DNA from: Acidobacteriota bacterium
GTDB lineage: Bacteria > Acidobacteriota > Blastocatellia > Pyrinomonadales > Pyrinomonadaceae
NCBI GenBank assembly: GCA_025463125.1
Contig: JAOAPX010000090.1
Location: 1 to 64,000 of the forward strand
Length of the DNA stretch: 64,000 nt
Direction: 5' to 3'
The position numbers were made by a program, and so were the translations under genes. The notes beneath the pieces were generated by a model. It worked only from the letters and a program-made list of their open reading frames with translations, did no database searches and was not told the origin of the DNA. This document shows positions 42,435 through 51,516 of the stretch, in pieces. The first letter of the stretch is position 1, and each line of letters starts with the position of its first letter.

Positions 42435-44000
42435 TCATTTCTCGTTATTGCTCTTAATCAATTCGCGCTCGTTCGCATCGATCCGCGGCTGATTTTCTTT
42501 TGATGAATTTCCGCCCTCGCCCGATTGTTTAAATAATTGATAAGAATTAATAAACAGCGAAGCCGCCAGCCAGACGGCAATTATGCCGAGCGGGACGGCG
42601 ATTATTTTCGACCAGAAAATAGCCGTGACGCCTAAAACTAAAAGCATTCCGCCGCCGAACAGATTGATTCTGGCTTCCATCGCGCCGAGCGGGCGTTTTT
42701 TATTACTCGAAATTGACGAACCGAGCGCGGTTCCGATAGTGATTGCCGAAGGCGCGAAACGCGCGGAAACGGCTGAGCTTGTGCCGCTTGAAGCTTCTCT
42801 TTTTTTTACGGGTTTGGCTTTTCGCTTCTCGTTCAGACAGATTTCCGTCGCGTTTTCCAAATCCGCCAGATACATTTCCTGCATTCGCTGCCCGAAGTCT
42901 TTATTTTCAATGATTACGTCGATTTCGCAGTTTGTCAGCCAGCTCGCGACATTGAGATTCGTCGAGCCGACGCGCGACCAGAAACCGTCGATCACGGCGG
43001 TTTTCGCGTGCAGCATCGGACCGTTCCATTCGTAAACTTTGACGCCCGCTTCGAGTAAAGTCCGGTAACCGGAACGAGAAATCGCGCTCATCACCGCAAT
43101 ATCGGTTGCTGCCGGTAAAAGCAGGCGTACGTCCACGCCGTCCATCGCCGCCGAGCGCAAACTCTCGATATAAGCATTCGTTCCCGCAAAATACGCATCC
43201 GTCAGCCAGAGCGTTTCGCGCGAAAGCGCGGCGACCGTTTGATCGAGACGGTAAACCCGCGTATTTCCCGGCTTTGTCGCGACGACGCGCAAATTTATAT
43301 CGCCTGCGTCCGCTAAATTTTCATCGTCGGCAATTTGGCTTTTCGGTATCGGCGAGCCTAAATCGTCCCAGATATCCGCAAAGGCGCGATCAACATCGGC
43401 GACCGCTTTTCCGCGCAGCTCGATTCCCGTATCGCGCCAGGGCTCGATTCCCTTTTCCGGTTCGCCCGCCCACATCTGCCCGACGCAAAGCCCCGTCACA
43501 AAAGCAATTTCACCGTCAACCGTCAAAACTTTCCGGTGATCGCGCGTGATCCAGCCGAGCGGGCGTACAAAACTAAACGAATTAAAACAGCGGACTTCGA
43601 CGCCGCCGTCGCGCAGTTTCGTCCAAAATTTGCGCGAAGTCTTGCCGAAACCGCCCATCCAATCGTAAATCAAGCGCACGCGCACGCCTTCTTTCGCTTT
43701 TTTTATCAGCGCATCGGCAAAAAGATGTCCCTGCGCGTCTTCGTGGATAATGTAACTTTCGAAATGAATCGTTTTTTCGGCATTTTCGATCGCCGCGAGC
43801 CACGCCGGATAATTTTCAGCCGCGTCTTTCAAAAGCCGCACATTGTTGCGGCGAATCAGGGGCGCTTCGGCGATTCGCGTAAAAGCTTCTTCGGGCAGAA
43901 TGTTCGCAAGCGACGATTCGCGCCGCGTCAAAGCTGCGTGCGAGCGCGTTTCAAGTCGAATGTTTTTTTGAACTTCCGGCGTTTTCAGCATAGTTTTCAT
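42435..44000 (-). CDS. Cardiolipin synthase-like phospholipase D
   Basis: The 521-residue protein has two HKD motifs, 'DHRKVLTVDG' (His155) and 'LHAKTAVIDG' (His331), with 'ESYIIHED' and 'VGSTNLNVAS', the pattern of ClsB-type cardiolipin synthases. It lacks the N-terminal transmembrane pair of ClsA and instead ends in two C-terminal hydrophobic helices (about 440-480) after a basic linker, which is unusual. The reaction joins a phosphatidyl group to glycerol-phospholipid. It precedes the EEP gene. A 3-residue-later ATG ('MLKTPEV') is an alternative start. Confidence 0.87.
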   Translation of the reverse strand: MKTMLKTPEVQKNIRLETRSHAALTRRESSLANILPEEAFTRIAEAPLIRRNNVRLLKDAAENYPAWLAAIENAEKTIHFESYIIHEDAQGHLFADALIKKAKEGVRVRLIYDWMGGFGKTSRKFWTKLRDGGVEVRCFNSFSFVRPLGWITRDHRKVLTVDGEIAFVTGLCVGQMWAGEPEKGIEPWRDTGIELRGKAVADVDRAFADIWDDLGSPIPKSQIADDENLADAGDINLRVVATKPGNTRVYRLDQTVAALSRETLWLTDAYFAGTNAYIESLRSAAMDGVDVRLLLPAATDIAVMSAISRSGYRTLLEAGVKVYEWNGPMLHAKTAVIDGFWSRVGSTNLNVASWLTNCEIDVIIENKDFGQRMQEMYLADLENATEICLNEKRKAKPVKKREASSGTSSAVSARFAPSAITIGTALGSSISSNKKRPLGAMEARINLFGGGMLLVLGVTAIFWSKIIAVPLGIIAVWLAASLFINSYQLFKQSGEGGNSSKENQPRIDANERELIKSNNEK

Positions 44001-44385
44001 CGCTTTTTAATTATCGCGCAAAAAATCGCTATTTCAAACAAAATTCATTTTGAAGTAATATCTGCCGCGGATCAGAAAAAGAAATCGGGAGGATCAAGCA
44101 GATAAAAGAAAGAAGCAAAACATTAATTCTTATAATCTTCTTAAATTTCCGCCAATCGTCTTTGTCCTCCTTTATTACTTTTCCAATCTGCATTATCCGC
44201 GTATATTACTTTTCCAATCCGCGTTATCCGCGTAAATCCGCGGCTGGTATCTCTTTCGCACTTTGCCTTTTCTTTTCGCACATTGCTAACAAAAAATGCC
44301 GAAAATAACGATTTTTGTTACAATTTACGTTTGGCAAAACATTTGCCTTTTAACTTACCGCAGCCCTTTTGCAGGCTTTATAAAA
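44001..44385. other. Repeat-rich intergenic region upstream of the prenyltransferase
   Basis: The 385-nt gap separates divergent genes. It contains arms gccgcggat (44063) and atccgcggc (44236) about 165 nt apart, and between them two adjacent 31-bp copies of a tattacttttccaatc...gcgta unit (44173-44203 and 44204-44234, two differences). The shared words tccgcg and atccgcgg link it to the element at 33.7 kb. The ORF-track prenyltransferase frame extends into it from 44296, but I start that gene at 44386. Confidence 0.6.
44173..44234. repeat. 31-bp tandem duplication in the intergenic element
   Basis: Two directly adjacent 31-bp copies differ at two positions (ctgca versus ccgcg). They lie inside the larger palindromic element. 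Confidence 0.88.
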
Positions 44386-45258
44386 ATGAACGAGTTTCTG
44401 ACGAAATTAAAAACGACGCTTGAGATGATAAAGTTCGAGCATACTCTGTTTGCTCTGCCTTTCGCTTTCCTGGGCGCGGTTCTGGCGGCTGACGGCTTGC
44501 CCGGCGCGCGGCAAATCGTCTGGATAACCGTCGCGATGTTCGGCGCGCGAAGCGCCGCGATGACTTTTAACCGCATCATCGACCGGCGATTCGACGCCGA
44601 AAATCCGCGCACCGCCGGACGCGAGCTGCCGAGCGGAAAACTTTCCGTACATTTCGCGTGGGCGTTTTTCGTCGCTTCGGTCGCGCTTTTTGAAATCGCC
44701 GCATACTCGTTGAACTGGCTGACGTTCGCGCTTTCGCCTGTCGCGCTTTTGAGCGTTCTCGGCTATTCATACGCCAAACGTTTTACGAGTTTCGCGCATT
44801 TGATTTTAGGCTGGTCGCTGGCGATTTCTCCGACCGCCGCGTGGATCGCCGTGCGCGGCGCGCTCGATTCGGAAGTGCCGCTTCTGCTTTCGCTTCTGGT
44901 GATGATGTGGACAGCCGGATTCGATGTTTTATACGCCTGTCAGGATTACGAATACGATGTAAAAGCGGGCTTGCGCTCGATTCCGGCGCGTTTCGGCATC
45001 AAAAATTCGTTAAAAATCGCGAGGCTTTTCCACGCGCAGGCGTTCGTCGTGCTGCTTTTGCTTTATCTCGTCACGGGTTTAGGCTTGCTCGCGCTTTTAG
45101 GCGTTTTAGCCGTCGGCTCGCTGATGATTTACCAGCACACGCTCGTCAAAGCAAACGATTTATCCAGGTTAAACGCCGCGTTTTTTACGACAAACGCTTT
45201 CGTCAGCGTGATTTTACTCATCACATTCGGCGGCGCGGTCTTTGTGGCGAAATTATGA
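44386..45258 (+). CDS. UbiA-type prenyltransferase (probable MqnP)
   Basis: UbiA enzymes attach a polyprenyl chain to an aromatic acid within the membrane. The two Asp-rich motifs are '[15 protein letters not shown]' and '[16 protein letters not shown]', and about eight hydrophobic helices follow. Because mqnE lies just downstream, the likely role is the prenylation step of the futalosine menaquinone pathway (MqnP) rather than ubiquinone synthesis. The ORF track starts 30 residues earlier, but the conserved N-terminus begins at '[20 protein letters not shown]', so I use 44386. Its TGA stop overlaps the next start (ATGA). Confidence 0.85.
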   Translation: MNEFLTKLKTTLEMIKFEHTLFALPFAFLGAVLAADGLPGARQIVWITVAMFGARSAAMTFNRIIDRRFDAENPRTAGRELPSGKLSVHFAWAFFVASVALFEIAAYSLNWLTFALSPVALLSVLGYSYAKRFTSFAHLILGWSLAISPTAAWIAVRGALDSEVPLLLSLLVMMWTAGFDVLYACQDYEYDVKAGLRSIPARFGIKNSLKIARLFHAQAFVVLLLLYLVTGLGLLALLGVLAVGSLMIYQHTLVKANDLSRLNAAFFTTNAFVSVILLITFGGAVFVAKL

Positions 45259-45986
45259 TTAAACTTCCGGCGGTTCAAGGCGTAATCAAGCGCAGAATTC
45301 TGGTGAATTATCGCGCTGATGCCGATATTATCCGAAAGATTCTGCCCGAAGGTTTCCGTCCGAAACTCTACGGTGAAAAAGCGATTGCGGGAATTTGCCT
45401 GATTCGTCTCGAACACATTCGCCCGAAATTTGCGCCTGAATTCGTCGGCATTTCGAGCGAAAACGCCGCGCACCGCATCGCCGTTTTATGGGAAGACGAA
45501 TCGGGCGCAACCCGCGAAGGCGTGTATATTCCGCGCCGCGATACCGATTCGATGCTGAATCACCTGGCGGGCGGAAGGATTTTTCCGGGCGAACATAATA
45601 AGGCGAATTTTAAAGTAGAAGAAAACGTAAACGAAATTGATTTTGCGATGAAATCCGACGACGGAAAAGTTTCCGTCAAATTAAAAAGCGAAGTTTCCGA
45701 AGATTTTCCCGACAATTCTATTTTTTCTTCGCTTGCCGAAGCATCAAACTTTTTTGAAAAAGGCTCGCTCGGATATTCCGCCACAAAAGACGGTAAAGAT
45801 TTGGACGGAATCAATTTAAAAATAAAAGACTGGAAAGTCGAAGCGCTCAATGTAAACCTTGTCGAATCAAGTTTTTACGATGACACCGAAATTTTCCCGA
45901 ATGGCTCAGTCGAATTTGATCACGCATTGCTGATGCGAAACGTCGCGCACGAATGGCACAGCACGCAGAGTTTTGAGCTAAAATAA
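45255..45986 (+). CDS. DUF2071-family protein
   Basis: The ORF track shows this inside a longer frame from 44841, but the first 138 residues are the shadow of the prenyltransferase. The real start is the ATG at 45255, giving 243 residues and a 4-nt overlap with the upstream stop. The sequence opens '[20 protein letters not shown]' with '[19 protein letters not shown]', as in DUF2071/acetoacetate-decarboxylase-like proteins that bind small hydrophobic ligands. Function is not established. Tight coupling to a menaquinone prenyltransferase and position before mqnE suggest a link to quinone metabolism. Confidence 0.75.
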   Translation: MIKLPAVQGVIKRRILVNYRADADIIRKILPEGFRPKLYGEKAIAGICLIRLEHIRPKFAPEFVGISSENAAHRIAVLWEDESGATREGVYIPRRDTDSMLNHLAGGRIFPGEHNKANFKVEENVNEIDFAMKSDDGKVSVKLKSEVSEDFPDNSIFSSLAEASNFFEKGSLGYSATKDGKDLDGINLKIKDWKVEALNVNLVESSFYDDTEIFPNGSVEFDHALLMRNVAHEWHSTQSFELK

Positions 45987-46016
45987 TTTTTTGAAAAATA
46001 ACTTAGAAATAAATTT

Positions 46017-47123
46017 ATGCAGTTTTCACACGATAAGAATTTGAATTTGATTGCGGAAAAAGTCGAGCGCGGTGAGCGTTTGACGTTTGACGAAGGCGTC
46101 GCGCTTTATAAAACCGATGATTTGAACGCGCTCGGAAAGCTTGCCGATTTCGTGCGGCGCTCGAAACACGGGCGGACGACGTATTACAACGTTAACCGGC
46201 ATTTTAATCACACGAATATCTGCGTGGCGGATTGCAAATTCTGCGGTTTTTACCGGCGCGCGCGACAGGAAGACGCTTACACGCATTCTATTGCCGAAGG
46301 AATTGAGATTGCCCGCAACGCCGTTGCCGAAGGCGCGACCGAGCTGCATATTGTCGGCGGTTTGAACACGAAATTGCCGTTTGAATATTACACGGATTTG
46401 TTTTCTTCGCTCAAAAAAGAGTTTCCGAAACTGCATTTGAAGGCGCTGACGATGGTCGAGCTCGATTTCTTTGCCCGTTTTTACAAGATGTCGGACGAAG
46501 AAGTGATTTCAAAACTCATCGCGGCTGGAATGGATTCGTGTCCCGGCGGCGGCGCGGAGATTTTCGCCGAACCGACGCGCTCGCGGATTTGCGATCACAA
46601 ATGCGACGGCGCGCGCTGGCTCGAGCTTTCGGGCAAAGTTCATCAAGCCGGACTTAAAACAAACGCGACGATGCTTTACGGGCATATCGAATCGATCGAA
46701 GACCGCGTCGATCATTTTGTAAAGCTGCGCGAGCAGCAGGACAAAACCGGCGGTTTCCAGTGTTTTATTCCGCTCGCTTTTTACCCGCCGGGAACGGCTT
46801 TATCGTCTCTGCCCGGACCGGACGCGATTGATAATTTAAAGACAATCGCCGTTTCGCGTTTGATGATCGACAATTTCGACCACATCAAAGCGTATTGGGT
46901 GATGCTCGGCAAAGCGACGACGCAAACGGCGCTTCATTTCGGCGCAAACGACGTTGACGGCACAATCACAGACGGCGGCGAACTGACGCACAGCTATTCA
47001 ATCGAAGAAGGCGGCGAACAGAAAATGACGCGCGCTGAATTAATCACGATGATCGAAAACGCCGGTTTCGAAGCCGTCGAACGCGACACTGTTTATAATC
47101 GAGTGGAAAAAGTCGCGGCTTAA
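46017..47123 (+). CDS. mqnE: Aminofutalosine synthase (radical SAM)
   Basis: MqnE joins SAM-derived adenosine to a chorismate-derived enolpyruvyl benzoate in the futalosine menaquinone pathway. The radical SAM motif is CX3CX2C (Cys69, Cys73, Cys76 in '[14 protein letters not shown]'). Other family marks are '[17 protein letters not shown]', '[13 protein letters not shown]', '[18 protein letters not shown]', '[11 protein letters not shown]' and '[20 protein letters not shown]'. Length is 368. It is third in the prenyltransferase-DUF2071-mqnE set, with 30 nt between it and DUF2071. The other mqn genes must lie elsewhere. Confidence 0.93.
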   Translation: MQFSHDKNLNLIAEKVERGERLTFDEGVALYKTDDLNALGKLADFVRRSKHGRTTYYNVNRHFNHTNICVADCKFCGFYRRARQEDAYTHSIAEGIEIARNAVAEGATELHIVGGLNTKLPFEYYTDLFSSLKKEFPKLHLKALTMVELDFFARFYKMSDEEVISKLIAAGMDSCPGGGAEIFAEPTRSRICDHKCDGARWLELSGKVHQAGLKTNATMLYGHIESIEDRVDHFVKLREQQDKTGGFQCFIPLAFYPPGTALSSLPGPDAIDNLKTIAVSRLMIDNFDHIKAYWVMLGKATTQTALHFGANDVDGTITDGGELTHSYSIEEGGEQKMTRAELITMIENAGFEAVERDTVYNRVEKVAA

Positions 47124-47129
47124 AAGTGT

Positions 47130-47204
47130 ATGAGAAAGATTGTTTATATTTCCTTAATAGTATGTTTTGCTTCAATATTTTCTTTTGCACAAGTAAAACC
47201 TTAA
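47130..47204 (+). pseudogene. Orphan signal-peptide ORF (24 codons)
   Basis: An ATG at 47130 begins 'MRKIVYISLIVCFASIFSFA' followed by 'QVKP' and TAA. This is a textbook Sec signal peptide with a basic n-region, hydrophobic core and AxA-like cleavage site, but nothing follows. It is too short for the ORF track. The likely meaning is the remnant of a secreted-protein gene whose body has been lost, possibly when the Uma2 gene at 47230 arrived. A functional micropeptide cannot be excluded. Confidence 0.6.
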
Positions 47205-47229
47205 GTTTGCATAAAATTGGAGAAAGAAA

Positions 47230-47826
47230 ATGAGCGCGATTCCCAAAACAAACTTAACGCCTGAAGAATACCTCGAATTCGAGCGCAAATCCGAGACGAA
47301 ACACGAATATTTCGAGGGCGAGATCTTTGCGATGTCCGGCGCAAAGCGTAATCACAATGTTATCGCGTGGAACATCGGCGGCGAACTGCGGCAAAAGTTG
47401 AAAGGTAAGGATTGTGAAGCGTATCCGGCAGATATGCGCGTCTTTGTTCCCGAAACCGGACTTTATACTTACCCCGATTTAGTTGTCGTGTGTGGCGAGC
47501 CGAAATTTCAAGATGATGTTTTTGATACGCTTCTGAATCCGGTTTTAATCATCGAAGTTCTTTCCGAAACAACCGAAAGTTACGACCGGGGCAAAAAGTT
47601 TCAGCATTATCGAAGCATCGAAAGTTTGCAAGAATATGTTTTAGTTTCGCAGGACGAAGCGAGAATCGAAAAATACGTCAAAAGCGGCGACGGATTTTGG
47701 TTTTTTACAGAAGCCGTCGGACTCGATTCGGAAATAGAGTTTTCTTCGACAGGATGCCGAATCGCGCTTGGAGAAGTTTACGATAAGATAAACTTTTCAG
47801 AAAACGATGCCGAAAAAACGCAGTAA
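47230..47826 (+). CDS. Uma2-family (DUF820) putative restriction-fold nuclease
   Basis: The 198-residue protein has the Uma2 layout: 'TPEEYLEFERKSETKHEYFEGEIFAM', the PD-(D/E)XK-like 'TYPDLVVVCG' and 'LIIEVLSETTESYDRGKKFQHYR'. Uma2 genes are often multicopy and mobile in their host genomes, and the biological role is unsettled. A ribosome-binding site (ggagaaagaaa) precedes the ATG. Its last 20 nt overlap the start of the LpxL-like gene, so the two may be translationally coupled despite unrelated function. The orphan signal peptide lies immediately upstream. Confidence 0.85.
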   Translation: MSAIPKTNLTPEEYLEFERKSETKHEYFEGEIFAMSGAKRNHNVIAWNIGGELRQKLKGKDCEAYPADMRVFVPETGLYTYPDLVVVCGEPKFQDDVFDTLLNPVLIIEVLSETTESYDRGKKFQHYRSIESLQEYVLVSQDEARIEKYVKSGDGFWFFTEAVGLDSEIEFSSTGCRIALGEVYDKINFSENDAEKTQ

Positions 47827-48730
47827 TTTTCAAAATCAATCAGAACTTTTAGCCGTTCGCTCGCTTCTCGGGGCAATCGGCGCTTTGCCGCTCGAAACTT
47901 CGATGCGGTTCGGTAAATCCGTCGGTGTTTTTCTTGCCAGACGTTTTCCGAAACTGCAAAAAACAGCCACGCGCAATCTGGAAATCGCGATGCCGGAATT
48001 ATCTGCCGGAGAAAAGGAAAAAATCGTGCGCGGGACGTTTGAAAGTTTGGGCAGACATCTCGGTTTCGTTTCGCACTTTCGAAAATTCAAGCACGAAGAT
48101 ATCAGAAACCTGGTCGAAGTCGTCGGCAGACAACATTTCGACCGCGCGCACGCGACCGGCAAAGGCGTTTTGTTTTTCACGGGGCATTTCGGCAGCTGGG
48201 AAGTTTTCAATCTTTTGCCGCCCGCGTTCGGTTTCGGAATGAATATTCTGGTGCGCCGAATTGATAATCCGCTGGTTGAAAACTTCGTGGATAAATTTCG
48301 AACGAGGTTCGGCAGCATAACTCTCGATAAAACAAAATCGGCGAGAAAGATGTTTCGCGTTTTGGAAAACGGCGAGCTGCTCGGCATTCTGGCTGACCTC
48401 AACGTGCAGGAAAAAGAAGGCGTTTTCGTGGACTTTTTCGGGATTCAATCTTCGACAACGACGAGCATCGCAAAACTCGCGTTAAAAACCGGCGCGACTG
48501 TTCTTCCCGCTTTCGCCGTCTGGGAAGAATCGAAAAATAAATACGTGGTTTATCTCGAACCGCCGGTTGAATACGAAAATACCGGTGATAATGAAGCCGA
48601 CGTTCGCGATTTAACGCAAAAAGTTACGCGCGTGGTCGAAAAATACGTGCGCAAATATCCCGAACAATGGCTTTGGATTCATAAGCGCTGGAATACGCGC
48701 CCGCCGGGCGAACCTAATTTGTATAAATAA
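47807..48730 (+). CDS. LpxL/HtrB-type lysophospholipid acyltransferase
   Basis: Enzymes of this family add a secondary acyl chain to lipid A precursors. The catalytic HX4E/D motif is 'TGHFGSWEVFN' (His-Glu), with 'ILVRRIDNPLVENFVDKFRTRFG', 'GILADLNVQEKEGVFVDFFG' and 'YPEQWLWIHKRWNTRPPG' as late signatures. The 307-residue length is normal. There is an apparent N-terminal membrane segment. With waaA elsewhere in the window it supports a full lipid A pathway. It overlaps the Uma2 gene by 20 nt at its 5' end. Confidence 0.9.
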   Translation: MPKKRSNFQNQSELLAVRSLLGAIGALPLETSMRFGKSVGVFLARRFPKLQKTATRNLEIAMPELSAGEKEKIVRGTFESLGRHLGFVSHFRKFKHEDIRNLVEVVGRQHFDRAHATGKGVLFFTGHFGSWEVFNLLPPAFGFGMNILVRRIDNPLVENFVDKFRTRFGSITLDKTKSARKMFRVLENGELLGILADLNVQEKEGVFVDFFGIQSSTTTSIAKLALKTGATVLPAFAVWEESKNKYVVYLEPPVEYENTGDNEADVRDLTQKVTRVVEKYVRKYPEQWLWIHKRWNTRPPGEPNLYK

Positions 48731-48792
48731 AGACTGATAGCCGCAAAGCTCGCAAAAATCCCCAAAACAGAAAATAAAAAAGTGAAAATAAA

Positions 48793-49863
48793 TTACAGCG
48801 TAGGGTTTTGCTCGACGAACTTTAAAAGATTGCCGACGTAGGTTCTAAAATTCGGGCACGCGACGTTGTGCGGCTTGAGAAGTTTCTCGGCGACGCTCGT
48901 GCTGTAAGTTTGCGGAATAAAAAAGTACGGAACGGCAGGAAACGGCAAGCCCGTCATCGGCGGCGAGACTTTTAAATGAAGAGACCATTCGATTAATTTC
49001 GGCGAAGGCTTGATGACGGATTTTTTCCCGACTAAAGCTTCGGAAATCGCGTCGAAAAGCTCTTCGGTCGTCAAGGGATTCGGGTCGGCGAGCGCGATTG
49101 TTTTGCCCGTAGCCGCTTCGTCTGCGGCGAGCGCCGCGATTCCTTCGACGACGAAATCCACCGGAACGAGATTCAATTTTACGTTTACGTTGCCGACGTT
49201 GATAAACCGCAAAAGATTCGGAGCTTTGCGCAGGTAAAGCATTAAATAATAAATGCCGTCGTATTTCGCCGTCTCGCCCGTGCGCGAATCGCCGACGACA
49301 ACCGACGGGCGAAATATAGTTGTCGGAACTTCGCTTTTTAGTTTTTCGACCGACAATTCCGCGAGATATTTCGTTTCTTCGTAATAATTACGAAATCCCG
49401 CGTCGTGTTCGAGCTCGGTTTCGAGAATTTCGCCTTTTCTTTGCCCGGCGACGTAACAGGTCGAAACGTAGTTGTAGCGGCGCAAATTCTGAAGGCTCCG
49501 AACAAAATCGTTAACGTTTTTCGTGCCTTCGGCGTTGACCAGAAACGCCAAATCTTTCTCGACACTCAAATCGTAAACGGCGGCGAGATGAAAAACGCTT
49601 GTCGTTTCCGATCTGACTTTTTCCAAATCCTTTTCGCCGATTCCGAGATTTTCAAGCGTAATGTCGCCGACGATTAATTCAAAATTTTCTTTCAAAACAT
49701 CGGTTCTCTGCGCGATTTTTTCAACGTCGCGCCGCGCTTTTTCGGCAAACGATGATTGGACGAGCAGGTAAAACTTCGTGTTCGGCGCGGAAAGCCGTTC
49801 GACCAGTCTTTCGGCGATAAAACCCGGAAATCCGGTGAGAAAAATTGTTTCGCTGTAACTCAT
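48793..49863 (-). CDS. NAD(P)-binding reductase of the acyl-CoA reductase / extended-SDR type
   Basis: The 356-residue protein starts with 'IFLTGFPGFIAERLVERL', an NAD(P)-binding GxxGxxA-type loop, and has the catalytic 'NYYEETKYLAELSVEKL' (YxxxK) and 'TIFRPSVVVGDSRTGET'. The pattern matches NAD_binding_4 proteins, which include fatty acyl-CoA reductases and carboxylic-acid-reductase C-termini. No carrier or condensing domain is attached. The substrate, a lipid or thioester, cannot be decided. It lies alone. Confidence 0.8.
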   Translation of the reverse strand: MSYSETIFLTGFPGFIAERLVERLSAPNTKFYLLVQSSFAEKARRDVEKIAQRTDVLKENFELIVGDITLENLGIGEKDLEKVRSETTSVFHLAAVYDLSVEKDLAFLVNAEGTKNVNDFVRSLQNLRRYNYVSTCYVAGQRKGEILETELEHDAGFRNYYEETKYLAELSVEKLKSEVPTTIFRPSVVVGDSRTGETAKYDGIYYLMLYLRKAPNLLRFINVGNVNVKLNLVPVDFVVEGIAALAADEAATGKTIALADPNPLTTEELFDAISEALVGKKSVIKPSPKLIEWSLHLKVSPPMTGLPFPAVPYFFIPQTYSTSVAEKLLKPHNVACPNFRTYVGNLLKFVEQNPTL

Positions 49864-50031
49864 ACCTTTATATTATCAGTATAATTTTTAATTTTCGTAA
49901 CGCTCGTTTCTCATAATTTTATTTTGTTAAAAATTTTACCTATCTTTATATAGTTTGTGTTAACGTTCGGATAAATACATAATTTTAGAAGACTTAGCGT
50001 ATAATAACCAAAATACGCGTTTAATATTGCT

Positions 50032-50295
50032 ATGAGAAAAGAAAAAGCGAAAAATCCGGATGATTCCGCAAACGCTCGAAACAGAAAAACGGCGGCAAAA
50101 AAATCGGGAACCGCAAATGCGGGTTTCGCGAACGAACTGCGCGAACCGCGCTGGTCGGTCGTCAGTTTCGAAAACCGCGTCGCGAAAAATCTGTCTTACG
50201 AACAAGCCGAACGTAAAATCGCCGAATTGGAAAATCTAAAGATTTCCGGTCTTTGCATTATAACGGATGAAGCCGCAGAAAGGATTTCCAATTAA
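50032..50295 (+). CDS. Small conserved-looking protein with WSVVSFE motif
   Basis: This 87-residue protein has a basic, Asn/Ala/Lys-rich N-terminus and a compact C-terminal domain, 'RWSVVSFENRVAKNLSYEQA' then 'ISGLCIITDEAAERI'. The C-terminal pattern looks like a folded alpha/beta mini-domain, not a shadow of another gene; no gene overlaps it. I have no named family for it. No signal peptide is seen. Confidence 0.6.
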   Translation: MRKEKAKNPDDSANARNRKTAAKKSGTANAGFANELREPRWSVVSFENRVAKNLSYEQAERKIAELENLKISGLCIITDEAAERISN

Positions 50296-50435
50296 GATTA
50301 AGCACGGAAATGCGGGTAAAAAGCAAAAAAAGCGCTAAGGAGATTTAATGATTTAATGTCCGTTTTTTTTCATTAATTTACCTTTAATTCACTTTCTCTA
50401 ATTCACTTTCTCGGTTATTTTTTGTTTGCTCGCAA

Positions 50436-51440
50436 TTAAAACTTTAGTACGACTTTGCCGAAACTTTCATTCGATTCCATATAATCGTGCGCTGTCCTAA
50501 CTTCCTCAATATTAAAAACGCGATCAACGTTCGGTTTTAATTTATTGTTTTCAAAAAGCGGCAATACTTCCCTGATAAAAGCGGCGTTTGCCTCGGCTTT
50601 TTCGGCTGTGGGACGCGAGCGCAAAACGGTTCCGGTTATTTTCGCGCGTTTTGCCAGCGCCAGACCGAGATTAAATTCCGCCGATCTTCCGCTTGTCAGA
50701 CCGACGAGCATCAATCTGCCTTTTAATGCGAGGCTTTCCAAACTTGCGGCGAAATAGCTCGCGCCGACTAAATCCAAAATCACGTCCGCGCCTTTGCCTG
50801 CGGTCTTAAAGCGAATCAATTCGCCGAACTGCTGCGGGCTTTTTTGCAAAGCGTCGGAATCGGACAAAACGCTGAAATCGAGCCCGAACTCTCTGCATTT
50901 TTCCAGCTTATCGAGCGTGCGCGAAGTTCCGATTGTGTAAATATCGCGCGCTTTCGCCAGTTGGAGCGCGGCGAGCCCGACCCCGGAACCGACCGCGTGG
51001 ATTAAAAGCGTCTCGTTTTCGCGCAAATTCCCCTGCGAAAAAACGGCGTCGTGAGCCGTGATAAAAGCTTCGGGAACGGCGGCGGCTTCGGTAAATGATA
51101 AGCTTTCGGGGATTTTCGCGAGAAGCGATTCGTCGGTCAAAAGAAATTCGGCTTGCGCTCCGCCAGCCGTGATGCCGAAAACTCTGTCGCCGATTTTAAA
51201 GTTGCTGACGCTCTCGCCCGTTTCGGCGATTTCGCCCGCGAATTCCAAGCCTAAAATTCTTTCCGGGTAACCTTTCGGCGCGGGATAAAAACCTCTGCGC
51301 TGCAAAATATCGGCGCGATTTAAGCCCGAAGCTTTCACGCGCACGACGACTTGACTGTTTTGCGGCGCGGGCGGATTTTCGATTTCACGAATTTCCAGAT
51401 TTTCCGCCGCGCCGAATTCCTTGATGTAAACTGCTTTCAT
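50436..51440 (-). CDS. NAD(P)H quinone oxidoreductase (PIG3-like, MDR superfamily)
   Basis: The 334-residue protein is a zinc-free medium-chain reductase. The N-terminal 'VKASGLNRADILQRRGFYP' and 'GLEFAGEIAETGE' match quinone oxidoreductases. The cofactor-binding loop is 'HAVGSGVGLAALQLAKA', and 'VILDLVGASYFAASLESLALKG' follows. It probably reduces quinones or enals with NADPH. No operon partner is seen; the tolC gene begins about 75 nt upstream on the same strand order. Confidence 0.92.
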   Translation of the reverse strand: MKAVYIKEFGAAENLEIREIENPPAPQNSQVVVRVKASGLNRADILQRRGFYPAPKGYPERILGLEFAGEIAETGESVSNFKIGDRVFGITAGGAQAEFLLTDESLLAKIPESLSFTEAAAVPEAFITAHDAVFSQGNLRENETLLIHAVGSGVGLAALQLAKARDIYTIGTSRTLDKLEKCREFGLDFSVLSDSDALQKSPQQFGELIRFKTAGKGADVILDLVGASYFAASLESLALKGRLMLVGLTSGRSAEFNLGLALAKRAKITGTVLRSRPTAEKAEANAAFIREVLPLFENNKLKPNVDRVFNIEEVRTAHDYMESNESFGKVVLKF

Positions 51441-51516
51441 TAGTTTTAAGATTCAAAGCCGGTTTGTTTAACGATTCACAATTCTAAATCTCGGATTTTA
51501 AGTTTTGAATTATCGA

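Noticed and set aside
43536-44105. Long plus-strand ORF (189 aa) opposite the cardiolipin synthase
   Set aside because: It is a shadow of the coding strand; composition and sequence show no family motif.
44841-45254. N-terminal 138 residues of the ORF-track frame 44841-45986
   Set aside because: They lie in a shifted frame of the prenyltransferase gene; the DUF2071 gene starts at 45255.
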